Shown here: in pieces, positions 12,120 through 23,189 of the stretch
Position numbering within the stretch: the first letter of the stretch is position 1
How the letters are laid out: each line of letters opens with the position of its first letter
Source: Artemia franciscana
Taxonomy: Eukaryota; Arthropoda; Branchiopoda; Anostraca; Artemiidae
Assembly (NCBI RefSeq): GCF_032884065.1
Contig: NC_088880.1
Span: 26,040,715-26,104,714, forward strand
Reading direction: 5' to 3'
DNA: 64,000 nucleotides
The notes under the pieces: model-generated
The model's input: the letters and a program-made list of their open reading frames with translations, nothing else
Told to the model about the DNA's origin: nothing
Databases searched by the model: none
Position numbers and translations under genes: made by a program

Positions 12120-12830
12120 ACCAGAGACAAAAACACAGTCAAAAACATAAAGACAGACACAGAGACATGCAAAATAGACGCTCAGTCACACAAGCATGCT
12201 GGGAGAGAGACAAAAACACACGCAAAATACACAAAATGGGAATACACAAACACACAGAATCAGACGTAAAAAACACAAGGACAGACACAGAAACACACAA
12301 ACAAACGCTCAGTCACACAGGCACGATGAGAAAGAGAGAGTAAAATTACACGAAAAACACAAAGTCACGAACACAAAAACACAGAGTTAGACGCACAAAA
12401 ACACAAGACAGACACAGAGAGATGCAAACAGATACTCAGTCACACAGACACGGTGAGAGAGAGAAAAACACACACAACAAAAACAAATTGCGTCACGCAA
12501 ACACAAACAGTCTAGACACACAAAAACACAAAGACGGAAAAAGAAACACGCAAACAGACACTCAGTCAGGCACGATGGGAGAGAGAGAAAAACAAATAAT
12601 ACAAAGTCAGACACACACAAAAACCATACACAGAGACACGCAAACAGAAGCCGAGTCCCACGATCATGGTGAGAGAGAGACAAGAAAACACACACACAAA
12701 TAAAAAGTCAGACACACAAACGCAGAGAGTCAGACACACAAAACACAAAAACAGACAAGAGACATGCAAACAGAAGCTCGGTGACACAAGCATGGAGGGA
12801 GAGAGACAAAAAACTCTGTGTCTCTCTTTC
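12120..12830 (+). repeat. CA-rich minisatellite, ~100-130-bp unit, ~6 copies
   Basis: Units share ACACAGAGACATGCAAACAG, CGCTCAGTCACACA, GCACGATGGGAGAGAGAGA and CAAAAACACACACAAA. Unit starts lie near 12150, 12282, 12409, 12531, 12628 and 12751. This array creates long low-complexity frames on both strands (Thr/Gln/His/Lys-rich on +, Cys/Leu/Phe/Ser-rich on -); these are not genes. Confidence 0.85.
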
Positions 12831-12857
12831 TGAAATAACCCTTAATAAAGTTTAAAT

Positions 12858-14435
12858 TTATCTTTAATAACAACCCTCCTTCTCTAGAATCGCTTGTTAT
12901 GGTGGGCTAGCCACATATTGTCAAGGTGGTGTGAATAGGCCTAGCCTTGGATCAATTAAACGCGACATTGTCATTAAAAATCTCAAATATAACTCTTAAT
13001 ATGGATTAAATTATTTGTAATATCGGGCCTTCCCTTCTCTACAATTGGTTGCTGGGACCACCACCTTTCTTTAATTCATGAATCTTTATGCTTATACTTT
13101 GTCATATGTCAGGTTTTTTCAGGTTTTTTTTCCATTGTTGAGTAACTGCTTTTTCTATGATTTAGTAGCGCTTTGTAAATTTGTTTTTATTAATAAAATT
13201 GTATGTACGAAAAGCTCCCCTGGAATTGCTGGTTAGGGGGATGGTTCAGCCACATAATGTCACGGTGGCGTGATTATACACAGTCTTGGCTCAAAGAAAT
13301 ACTGCATTTTCATTAAAAGCTCTCCAAAAGAGCTCTTAATAAGGATTAGGTTTACCTCTAATATCAGTCTTCCCCTCTGGATTTGGTTACTAGGACACCA
13401 CCTTTATTTAATTCAGGGTTCCTCACCCTTATATTTTATCTTATGTCGGGTTTTTTTCAAGTTTTGTTTTTTAGTTGTTGAGTTTTAACTGTTTTTTTTC
13501 TGTGTTTTAATAATGCTGTCAATTTGTTTTATTAATAAAATTTTTGTGTGTAAAAATATGTGTCCTTTAGATTTCTTGTTCAAGGATAAAGCTTCAATAC
13601 GTAACCGTGCAGGCAATTAAATATCTAAAGTTAATACTATGTAACATCTGCTATGTACCTCAACCTGTGTAGGTCACGCTAGAACAATAGTTCATTTTAA
13701 TATGCAGATATGTCTAATATAGCAAAAATCAATAGAATTGGGGTGCTGGTGCTCTCTTGTGGAAAGGGTTGGAAAAATGCGAACCATGTAATCGTTCCAT
13801 CATTTGGGAAAAGGGAATCCTCCTTGCGTACTATAGGCTATCATGTAGAATGTATTACCCGAATCAAAATATTAGAAAGGGTTTCATAGTCCAACTGGTT
13901 AACGCTCCATTTCATTGAGTGGCAATCCTTTTTTAATCCTAGTGTAGACAAAAAGCTTTAGTTAATAAATGTTCCCCGAAAAAAACGCCTTGGAAGAAAA
14001 CATAAGAACGCCTTGAAAGAATACAAAATTTCAAAAAAAAACGTCTTGAAAAAAAGAAATCTCGAAGAAAAACAAAGCCTCTTAATGTATTATGTAACAT
14101 CGACGTGTGCACCGTCATTACGTAACACCCTACGTGTGTGCTACCATTACGTAACATCTCAAGTATGCGCCTCCATTACATAACATCCGTGTGTGCGTCA
14201 TCATTACATAACAATGTACGCTGTGATTACGTAACACCCGCGTGTGCGCTGCAATTATGTTACATCCACGTGTGCACTGTCCTTGTGTAACACCACACAT
14301 GCCACCCTACACCTTGAAGAAGTTTAACAACACCTGGGTCTTGAGTAAATCACCGTTCAACTTAAATCATGAAAGGAAAAAAGGGGTAGTGACTATGGGT
14401 ATCATAAAAACTGTGGAGAGGACACTATTTACGCA
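12858..14435 (-). repeat. Right inverted arm of the foldback element
   Basis: Reverse-complement partner of 8830-10170. It is longer because a ~330-base segment is duplicated in tandem: 12870-13200 and 13205-13545 share a TGGTTGCTGGGACCACCACC-like stretch, a TTCAGGTTTTTTTTC-like stretch and TTTTTATTAATAAAATT. The TACGTAAC-type subterminal repeats lie at 14095-14290. Confidence 0.8.
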
Positions 14436-15350
14436 GCTTTGAGTAAGCTCGCTTTGCACATAATTGGGACTATGCTCATTTTTTCACCAACTACAAACCT
14501 ACTTCATTTTACACCGAATCAAGCCCTTGTTAGTTTCCAGATAGAATGACGAATTGGCTCGTTTATGTGCTGAATAAAAACTTAGCTCCTTTTAATACAC
14601 GGTTTGGAATTACTTATTTTCTGCTCCGAATCTGATCTCAGCTGCTTTTTTCACAAAGTTGGGCTCGTTTTCTCAACGTGCCATTGAAATTCTGATGCTT
14701 AGTTTTAGATCTTTTTTCCCCAGCCAGGACTTACCTTGTTGTTGTGCTAAGTCAAGACTTACCTCATATTTTATCGACTAAGGACGTTCTTTAATTAAGT
14801 TAGTCTGTGGCTTGAATTCGTTTTTGCACCATATCGCCGAAATCCAGCAGCTTGGGCTTGCTCATTTTGCCCTGAACCAAGACTCAAAATTGAAACAACT
14901 TAGTCGGCGGCTTGGACCATTTGCTAAGAGTTCACGATTTCTGGTTTCAAATATGGCCCAGTATGGCTATAATAAGTTGGCGGTGAAGGGGGATATAGGG
15001 GTTACCAGACCATTGTACATTTCAATTATACATATCCAAATTATTATCCATGATCGCAGTTTTAACAAGATGCAACGTCTCCACCTTTTCTACTAAAATG
15101 GCTGTCTCAAAATTTTTAACCGATGCTATGGACTTACAGCGAAGCTTGGGAGAGAAACAGGTATGGAGTTGGAGAGACCTTTTTGACCTCTAATTACTGT
15201 TGACTACTTCCAAGAGCAGAATGAATTTCGATATCCTATCAAATAAGCCCCATCGGAAGTTTCTGCAACCATTCTTTTTTTGTATAAATTGACAGGGAAA
15301 ACTAATTCCTCGGAGACGAATCGCTCTCGAACTAGGATAGTTTAAAAAAT
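14436..15350. other. No gene seen; fragments of dispersed repeats
   Basis: The open frame at 14812-15096 has no motif. At about 15090-15250 a fragment related to the ~260-bp family appears (ATGGCTGTCTCAAAATTTTT, then CCCCATCGGAAG). Nothing else is supportable. Confidence 0.5.
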
Positions 15351-15354
15351 AGTT

Positions 15355-16100
15355 GTTTTTTTTTTAACTGAAACTAAGGAGCATCATTAAAACTTAAAAC
15401 AACCCGAAATTGTTCCGTATATAAGGCTGGTTACTTCTTCCTTAACCAAACTTTAGCGTAAGGAGCCATAATTGAGATCAAAACAATTTCTGCTTTTGAA
15501 GTTTTAATTTTGCGGCTTACTTTCAGTTGAGAAACTTATTTTTTAATTTAGTTTCTGAACGTTTTTCGAGCTATGAGAGGAAATTTCCTTTCCTCTGCCC
15601 ACTCCCTGTAAAAATATCCCCCAAAAATGCCTCCATAGGCTTTTCTCCTAACGGAAAATCACAGAAATTTTCTCCCTCCAGAAAATGTAATGGTTTGATT
15701 CGATCTCCCTTGAGAAAAAAATATAATAATACTAATCATGCCTCGATGATCTTCCCTCCGATAAAAAAACAAAATTCCACATTTTTTGCAAATAGGACCT
15801 TAAAACCTCTTTAGTCGGGTATTATGATGTACTCAATGAGATCGTGTCATTTCCATTAAGATCTCTTGACTTTTTAAGGGTATTTCCCCTTTTCAAAAGT
15901 CAGGCAAATGTTCTCAGGCTCTTAGCTTTTGATGGGTAGATTTAGATTTAATAAAATTTACATATTTGAAATCAGCGTAGAAAACCAATTCTTTTGACAC
16001 ATTAACTGCTATCAAAATTTTCTCTTTTTTTTTAGAGTTTCTATTACTTTTGGGCCGAGTCGCTCCTCAGTTACAGTCCGTTACTACGAAGTGTAATTTT
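15355..16100 (-). mobile_element. Palindromic ~1.7-kb repeat family, diverged copy
   Basis: Begins with the hairpin block (AACTGAAACTAAGGAGCATC ... CGGCTTACTTTCAGTTGAG, 15366-15538), here strongly eroded. It continues with CATTTTTTGCAAATAGGACC-like and TTTCTCAGGCTCTTAGCTTT body sequence. It ends at GCCGAGTCGCTCCTCAGTTA and a degraded terminal palindrome near 16070-16095. About half the length of full copies. The frame at 15527-15814 lies inside it and is not conserved in other copies. Confidence 0.7.
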
Positions 16101-17400
16101 GTGCTTGTAATTTTGTGTTCTTCTATTTGTTTTGCTGTAAAATGAAACGGGCTGGTCGTAGTCGACCTGTCTAGTCACTCTATCAGTCACCTGGCTTTGG
16201 AAATAACTTCTTCTACACACTTCGTTTAGGCTAATTTGAATATAAATTATAGAATTATCTCAAAGTAAAGAGCTACATAATTTGATACACACTTTTTTCA
16301 TCCAGCTGTACTGAGTATGGTAGATAGTGCTCATATCCACCCAACCAAATCAAACCCGCCTCACCCTTTTGTTCCTTTCTTTAATTTTTTTTAGTCCAGA
16401 ATGACGAAGTAAATATGAGCTGGGAACGGAAATCAGTATCAGCGGATTGTTAGCATTTTCTATTTTGTGATATGTCCTTTTCGAAAATTAAAATTAAATG
16501 AAAATGTTGCAATGGGAATGGGACTTTTCTTAGTGACTCCTAAAGTTGAAGCCTAAAGGACTGCCACTATGAAACTAGCATCCACGAATCTCAGTGGTGT
16601 AGTTTCAAGGAAGGGGAGGGGGCTTAAGGGAGCAGGTACCCCCCAATAATTTGGAGAAAAATTATTATTATATTGCCCATATTCATTGACTCTCCGGAGG
16701 TAAAACCCTGCCCCTCCCCAATAAAAATGCAGAAGCTATGCCCCCGTTGACGATGTAAGTGGTCGGAAAAAGATTGTTAATTGCCATATTTTAAACTGTT
16801 GGGTTATCTTTGAAACATTAGCAATTAATTCTAATTGACCAGCTCGAACATTAAAACACAATTCTAACCCTAGAACTAACCAATTAGAGCAAGACTTCCT
16901 GAACTACGGAATATATTGGAAATGAGTTATGTAGAACATATTCAGAGAGTATAGCCTCGGAACTTCTTCATACCACCTCGCAAAGAATTTTTTTTTTCTT
17001 TTATTGCTTCCTTTTCCTCTGATATTAATTCGAAAATTAGAGGAAATTACGGGAAAAGGCACTTTTACTAATAGTCTCTCTTTCAGGGAGTACTCCCTGT
17101 CAGATTTTTACATAATTGTTTTTCGGCAATGGTCCCTAATACCTCTTATATTATCATCGTTTTACGGGATCGGTTCTAATGCTATTAGTACGACTATAAA
17201 AGGTTATTTATCATGGTAATCTGTACTGATTCCATCTCGGGGGCACTTGTGAGAACCCCATTTCTATTGTCCAATTTGAATAAGTTTTTTCGGGGTGTGT
17301 GTGCCGATCTGCTGGATTTTTATTATAGATTAACAGATTATAAGCGATTTGATATGGTATGAGTGGCATGTTTATGCTTTGACTAGCGGAACGAATAGAG
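16101..17400. other. Spacer; one possible short MITE at 16588-16757
   Basis: The interval starts with unique A+T-rich sequence. At 16588 CAGTGGTGTAGTTTCAAGG and at 16757 a reverse-complemented CAACGGGGGCATAGCTTCTG form the ends of a short non-coding element of the type with CAGGGGCGTAGC-like termini. Similar ends are seen at 20567-20815. No gene is recognised in the rest. Confidence 0.4.
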
Positions 17401-17419
17401 CAGTGCTCGTTTTGAAAAG

Positions 17420-18425
17420 GAAAGAGCAACACTTCAAATAGAGCCCTCGAGAGTAGTGCATTAGGTTTCATTTTTCTAGAACTAGCTTACTAGAATTATT
17501 TATTTTTTTGAAGTTTTTTTTTTAGAATTAGAGCAACACTTGAAATAGAGCCCTCAAGAGTAGTGCATTAGGTTTCATTTTTCTAGAACTAGCTTACTAG
17601 AATTATTTATTTTTTTGAAGTTTTTTTTTAGAATTAGAGCAACACTTGAAATAGAGCCCTCTAGAGTAGTGCATTAGGTTTCATTTTTCTAGAACTAGCT
17701 TACTAGAATTATTTATTTTTTTGAAGTTTTTTTTTAGAATTAGAGCAACACTTCAAATAGAGCCCTCTAGAGTAGTGCATTAGGTTTCATTTTTCTAGAA
17801 CTAGCTTACTAGAATTATTTATTTTTTTGAAGTTTTTTTTTAGAATTAGAGCAACACTTGAAATAGAGCCCTCGAGAGTAGTGCATTAGGTTTCATTTTT
17901 CTAGAACTAGCTTACTAGAATTTTTTTTTAAGTCTTTTTTAGAATTAGAGCAACACTTAAAATAGAGCCCTCGAGAGTAGTGCATTAGGTTTCATTTTTC
18001 TAGAACTAGCTTACTAGAATTATTTCTTTTTTGAAGTTTTTTTTTAGAATTAGAGCAACACTTGAAATAGAGCCCTCGAGAGTAGTGCATTAGGTTTCAT
18101 TTTTCTAGAACTAGCTTACTAGAATTATTTTTTTTAGAAGTTTTTTAGAATTAAAGCAACACTTGAAATAGAGCCCTTGAGAGTGGTGCAGTAGGTTTCA
18201 TTTTTCTAGAACTGGCTTACAAGAATTATTTTTTTTTAAGTTGTTTTTTAGAATTAGAGCAACACTTGAAATAGAGCCCTCGAGAGTACTGCATTAAGTT
18301 CTTTTTTGGAATTTTCCTACAATTATTTTTTTAGAAGTTTTTTAGAGTTGGAGCAGCACTTGAAATAGAGCCCACAAGAGTAGTGCATTAGGTTTCATTT
18401 TTTTTAGAACTAGCTAACTGTTTCA
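17420..18425 (+). repeat. ~106-bp tandem repeat array, ~10 copies
   Basis: The unit contains GAATTAGAGCAACACTTGAA, ATAGAGCCCTCGAGAGTAGT, GCATTAGGTTTCATTTTTCT, AGAACTAGCTTACTAGAATT and a T-rich end. GAATTAGAGC starts at 17525, 17631, 17737, 17843, 17942, 18047, 18148 and 18251, giving 106, 106, 106, 99, 105, 101 and 103 bases. Left units are almost identical and right units progressively diverged and shortened, as expected for an array homogenised at one end. Units vary at TCGAGAG/TCTAGAG/TCAAGAG. Confidence 0.95.
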
Positions 18426-18429
18426 CACT

Positions 18430-19495
18430 GCTGCGATCTCAAAAGCAAGGAGATTCAAATAAAATTCTCCCTTCCCCCGTGTAAAATTCCCGCAGTGGAG
18501 TGGGAGCTGTATTGGCATCAAGCGGCTCGGTGCTGGATTGTGTTGTTAGGAGTAACAGTGTAGAAGAGGTTATTTTCGAAGCAAACTGACTAACAAAGTC
18601 GCTAAACAGGTCGACTAAGACAACCTCGCTTCCTTTTACAAAAAAAAAGCAGAAGAACACAAAACTATAAGCTACGTATTTCAGATCAAACTTTGTAGGT
18701 CTGTCTAAGCAGAAAGCCATACGTCTCCGTTGAATTTGTTTTCCAACCGATTTCCACGGCAATAATGGTTGGAGAAGCTTTCTAGGGGGCTTATTTGATA
18801 GAATATCGAGATTGCTTTCTAGTTATAAAAAGAAGCAGAGTGGCGTCAATTCACGAAATTTGGTGGGATGTACTTTTTAAAATCTAGGGAGGGGGGATAT
18901 GTGATTGCTTTAGATCGTCAAAAAAAAATACCCCCAACAAAGGTATTTTTAATAAATTAAGGGGGCAAAAGGCTATTGCCCCTTCTTTTGCTTCTTTGAA
19001 GAAGCAAAAGGCTTTATCCTGTGCGGTGTGCCTGAATGACTTAAAGCCGTTCCTGAATCACTTAACCATAGACCACTTATTATTGAAGATGACATGCACT
19101 TAATGGGGAGCAGAGCCAATAAAGTCTGTTGAATTCAATCAATATCTCAGCCTTTACAAGCTTTTGTTAAATAAGTGAAGAGGAAACAACCTTTTTTGAG
19201 TTGTAGCTCTTTAGGAGGGCTAACACAGGAAAAAGAAAACAAGAGACACGTCAATAAAACAAAGGCTAAAATATGATTTTTTGCTTTCGACATGGGGGGG
19301 GGGCAGATTAAAACATCTATTCTAGGGCTCGAACGAGGTGATTTTAATGGTGTACTTTTCATTTCAACTCAATAATTTCATTCCCGTCGACAATAAAACA
19401 AAAATATTGACTGTAAGAAATAGCACAAAAAATTACTATGAGAGAGCAAAATTCCAGCAATAACTAGCCTAGCAGGAATCAAGAGACACGTTTAA
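18430..19495. other. No gene seen; one MITE-like fragment
   Basis: The minus-strand frames at 18439-18762 and 19147-19362 have no recognisable family. At 18838 a CAGAGTGGCGTCAATTCACG terminus starts a fragment similar to the right end of the element at 20567-20815. The rest is A+T-rich spacer. Confidence 0.4.
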
Positions 19496-19500
19496 TTTTT

Positions 19501-20420
19501 GTCAAACAGTTCGTAGTAATGAACTGTAGTAAGGAACGACCCGGCTGAATAGGAACCGAAACTCTAAAAACCGGAATTTTGATACCAATAGTTACATCAA
19601 AAGAATCGCTTTTAATGCTAATTTTAAATATACAAGTTTCATCAAGTTTAGTTTTACCCATCAGAAGTTACGAGCCTGAGAAAATTTTACTTATTTTAGA
19701 AAATAGGGAAAATACCCCTTAAAGGTCATCAAATCTTAACTCTTATCGAATCTTCTTAGCTCCTATCCAAAAAAATGTGGAATTTTGTATTTTTCAGGGG
19801 TCATTCTTAAGGAATTTGGACAGAGCCCCCTCATATAAGTAATAAAAACATACGAACATAGAAGGTCATTACGTAAGTTAATTCGTAAGTTTTGTATATT
19901 TTTTATCAATGAAAACGTTCGTAAAAAATTAAAAGTTCTAGTTGCCTTTTTAAGTAACCGAAAAATTGGAGGGTAACTAGGCCTCCTCTCCCGGTTCTTT
20001 TTTTCCAAATCGGCCGATTTGGCCGATTAGAGAGCCACTTAGCCAAAAATAAATAAATTAATATGCATATTTTGTTTTAATTATTCATATGCGGAGAGCC
20101 AAAATCAAAGCATGCATTAATTCAAAAACGTTCAGAAATTAAATAAAAAAAACAAGTTTTTTTAGCTGAAATTAAGGAGTTACATTAGGTCTTAAAACGA
20201 GCAGAAATTACTCCGTATATGAAAGGGGCTGTTCCCTCCTCAACACCTCGCTCTTAGCGCTAAAGTTGTTTTTACAGTTTTAAAAGGTAAAGTTGAGAGA
20301 AGGAGTCAAACTTTAGCACAAAGAGCGGGGCGTTGACGAGGGGACAGCCCCTTTCATGTACGGAGTAATTTCTGCTCGTTTTAAGATTTAATGTAACTCC
20401 TTACTTTTAGTTTAAAAAAA
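19501..20420 (+). mobile_element. Palindromic ~1.7-kb repeat family, internally deleted copy
   Basis: Starts with CAAACAGTTCGTAGTAATGA (a slightly damaged terminal palindrome), then the GTAAGGAACGACCCGGCTGA block. About 800 bases of the body are missing near 19785, where the sequence jumps from the AAAATGTGGAATTTTGTATT segment to CAGGGGTCATTCTTAAGGAA. It ends with a well-preserved hairpin at 20165-20414. Both hairpin arms carry GAGTTAC/GTAACTC and GAGCAG/CTGCTC in place of the usual GAGCGAC/GTCGCTC and GAACAG/CTGTTC. Confidence 0.85.
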
Positions 20421-20566
20421 CTTTTTTTTTATTTAATCATGAAAAAGAGGGGTATAAAATCCCTACACAATCTCATTACCTGAGGCAAATGGACGACTAC
20501 GCAATGAAAACCGTATAGATGCATGTACCTTGCTCAAGCTGTCAAACGACCATCACCACACAGACC

Positions 20567-20815
20567 AGTGGCACTAACATAAAAAGGCAGTCTATAAGTG
20601 GCTGCAATTCCTGAAAAAAAAATTGGGAGGGGGGGAATGTGTTTTTCAAAATCTAAGGAAGGGAAATTTTGTTGCTATTTGCACTTTTATCCACGAAAGT
20701 ACCCAAAAATAGCATAAGTTTCAATGAAAACACCCAAAAAAGATATTCTTAAATCTAGGGGTGTACAATACCCCTCCTTATAATCCATCCCAATTGACGC
20801 CATTGCAGTTTATGC
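20567..20815. mobile_element. Short non-coding TIR element (MITE)
   Basis: The left end CAGTGGCACTAACATAAAAA and the reverse complement of the right end (GCAATGGCGTCAATTGGGAT) form imperfect inverted termini. The interior is G- and A-rich with an AAAATCTAAGGAAGGG segment shared with 18880-18900. No open frame. The target-site duplication is unresolved. Confidence 0.45.
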
Positions 20816-20839
20816 ACGAAACTTAGGGTATCGCTATAA

Positions 20840-21825
20840 ACCTTGAAAGCTGTGACAATAAACAAGAGAAAGCCAAAAATATTGGTGGAATAAGAACGAA
20901 CGAAAAAGAAAGTTCAGAACTTAAAGTAAGTAGTTAAAAAACAGCGAATATCAGTGGCGAACTAAAAAAAATAAATATGGGATCCCTGAGCCAACCATTG
21001 GAAAAATTTAAAATTCCTGAGAAAAAAATAGCATTTTAAGGCATTACTTTAAGTTTATTTTAGCTCTTTGAATGCAAGTTCTGAGTAGAGAATAAGGAAT
21101 GAATGATAAAACCGAGCAAAATAAATAAGAATTGAAAACAGAACGTATTTTTTTCTTGAGGGGAGACTACAGCCCCTTGAAATCGCGAAAATCGTGATTT
21201 TATGGGATTGTATGTACCTTGTAGCAGGACGCTGAATTTCCAAGCGTGAAGTGACCGTTCTTTAAGGTCTTCGGTACGGTTTTATGATACAAATGAACAG
21301 ATTGTAAGAATAATCTGCTAACCTAAATTTTATCTGTCTTTTGTGAATTGAATAACCAGCCCTAGTATTAAGCTAGAAACGTAATATCTTTGTAAAATAA
21401 TCTTGGGACCATGTTATAGGCTATGAGTTATAAATACTACAAAAATCGATACCAAAGAGGAGAAAATGGGTCCATTTGCGGGGAAAGGAAGCGTTAGCCC
21501 TTCTAATGCAAGCCCCATAAGATAGTCGATTTGCAAGGACCAAAGGCTTAAAGCCCCCCACCCAAAAATGTGACCACAATTCATCCAAGAAAAATTCTGA
21601 TATTCTGCCCCAGCTGAGAAAGTACGCTTTCACAAAAGCCAAGGGTTGGGAACTAAAACTAAGAGAGGCTTGAGCTGCTAAGTGAAGCCAGGCATCCCAG
21701 CTTACGACAGTCAGACCGTAATAGAAACAAGAAAAAATCACAAAGCAGACTTTGGGTGGTCAACATCCCGCGAAAGCATTTGGGCTACGGTCTATGGACT
21801 TTTTGACTAGAAGCTATAGAAATGA
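20840..21825. other. No gene supported
   Basis: Contains a 106-codon minus-strand frame (21421-21741) rich in aromatic residues (for example SWDAWLHLAAQASL and DELWSHFWVGGF). It has no recognisable domain and no splice or promoter context that would support it. The rest is A+T-rich. Confidence 0.35.
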
Positions 21826-21829
21826 CACT

Positions 21830-22115
21830 TTAACTTTTTTGGCACTTGCCTCAGGGCCTATGAGGTCGTATTATCCTGGAAGCATATTTATTGAACCCTT
21901 CTACTATTTTGAACAAAAGAGCTGTCTCAAAATTTTATTCAATTTACTTGTTGGGTAGGGGGATAATAGAAGAACATGGAAAGGGGACAGTTTGCCCTCT
22001 TATCTCTCTTGACTCTTAAAGTGGACACTAGAACTTTCAATTTCCAATCAAATGAGCCCACCCCGAAGCTTCTACCACCATAACTTCTATGAGAAGTAGC
22101 TCTGGACAAAATATT
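21830..22115 (+). repeat. Solo fragment of the ~260-bp repeat family
   Basis: TTGCCTCAGGGCCTATGAGG, TTCTACTATTTTGAACAAAA, GCTGTCTCAAAATTTT, TTGACTCTTAAAGTGGACAC and CAATTTCCAATCAAATGAGC match the unit arranged in tandem at 3100-4790, in the same orientation. Confidence 0.65.
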
Positions 22116-22635
22116 TATATTTATGAAAGTAAGCGCATGCGGGTAGGGGTTTCTACATACAGCCTCTAAGATATTGTAGATATTAAAATATTTCCTTAGT
22201 CCCACACGGCACTTAAATGGTCAGCTGGTTTATAAGGGTCTTAGTTTCTGCATGAACAAAAAAAAAATGGAATAAAGAGCTGATTAGAATGACCAAATCG
22301 CCTTTTTTCACCAGCTTAAAAAATCAACTTCAATATTAACAATAAAACAAGGATTAGCGCCATTAAGCGGTCTTGAACATCAAATGTGGTAATATCTTCT
22401 CAATTGTCACGATCGGACTACCTCTAAATTGCTTTACAATGACTTCATTTTACCTCCAAATATTTCATAGCTAATAATTCAGCCATAAAGAATTGTAAAA
22501 ATAAATTCAACTGAAATCAGCCAATAGGAAGCGTTAGAACTGGAGGAATCGCTCTAAGGCGACACAAGTCAACCACTCACAAAAGAGTATTTTTTGGTAG
22601 CTAAAAAGACATTCAAGCATTTTTCAGTAGTGAAA

Positions 22636-22777
22636 ATGACCACAAACGTAAACGTTTCGACAAAGGATGGTTTCCATTTCTTTGAAAACCCTTCTGTACA
22701 TCCGATGGATTTATTATATGGAAGCTACATGACAATGTTATTGAATAGATCAAACGGTTATCCTATAATACAACGAG
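22636..22777 (+). CDS. Candidate upstream coding exon, possibly of the Gbx gene
   Basis: An open frame opens with ATG at 22636, ten bases after a pyrimidine-AG (TTTTTCAG) acceptor-like site, and reaches a donor-like GAG|GTATGG at 22777/22778. The 142-base segment ends in phase 1, compatible with the Gbx exon at 32718, whose first two bases complete a codon. Joined to the three recognised exons the frame stays open to the Gbx stop, with a total of 900 bases. The encoded sequence (starting MTTNVNVSTKDGF, containing HPMDLLYGSYMTMLL) has no match I recognise in Gbx amino termini. Phase agreement alone has a one-in-three chance, so this is tentative. The sequence is not part of any repeat family in the window. 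Confidence 0.2.
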
Positions 22778-22819
22778 GTATGGAAATTTATGCCTTGTCA
22801 GGATCTCTTATTGTTTAGT

Positions 22820-23185
22820 TAGAGTTGATCTCCTGAATAATTCAAAATATTTTGTAGGAATAATAATTAGTCTAAGAATCTATTGCATCGAACTTATGTA
22901 GATCACCTTCAGGAAACAAGAGATTATAGACATCCAGCCGAATAATTATTTGGCAAAAAGCAGGGGCGAAAAGAGAATTAATGCTTTGGGGGTTACCGAT
23001 AAGAGTTTAGCTTCCCCATTGGTATTTCCGCCCGTCCAAACCTGAAGTTTGTGCAATTTTTTATCTTCTGGGGACAAGTGCCCCTAAAACTACCATGTGG
23101 ATCAGCTACTGCCGAGAACTCAATTCACACAATGAACACAGTATTTTGTGACTCATATATTTAAAGTTATTCGCGTTGTTTCAAA
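22820..23185. other. No gene seen
   Basis: A+T-rich spacer. A CAGGGGCGAAAAGAG terminus near 22963 may be a fragment of a short DNA element. Nothing more can be supported. Confidence 0.4.
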
Positions 23186-23189
23186 AATT

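Larger units (their letters stand above)
8830..14435. mobile_element. ~5.6-kb foldback-type element with long inverted arms
   Basis: The left arm (8830-10170) matches the reverse complement of the right arm (12858-14435) over more than 1.3 kb with moderate divergence. Examples in order: GACACCCATAGCAACTACTC with reverse-complemented right arm GATACCCATAGTCACTAC; CAAGATCCAGGTGTT with CAAGACCCAGGTGTT; a block of TACGTAATGACGGTGCAC repeats; TGTCTAATATAGCAAAAAT (right arm) opposite ATTTTTGCTATATTAGACAA; TTTAATCCATATTAA in both. The loop (10170-12858) carries two tandem arrays and no open frame resembling a transposase. This architecture is that of foldback or long-TIR non-autonomous elements. The exact ends and target-site duplication are not resolved. 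Confidence 0.8.

Noticed and set aside
12196..12793. Several 64-102-codon frames on both strands, including a Cys-rich one
   Set aside because: All are translations of the CA-rich minisatellite. Periodic low complexity with no conserved start.
17420..18425. CRISPR-like array
   Set aside because: Units are contiguous tandem repeats without distinct spacers, and the DNA is clearly eukaryotic.
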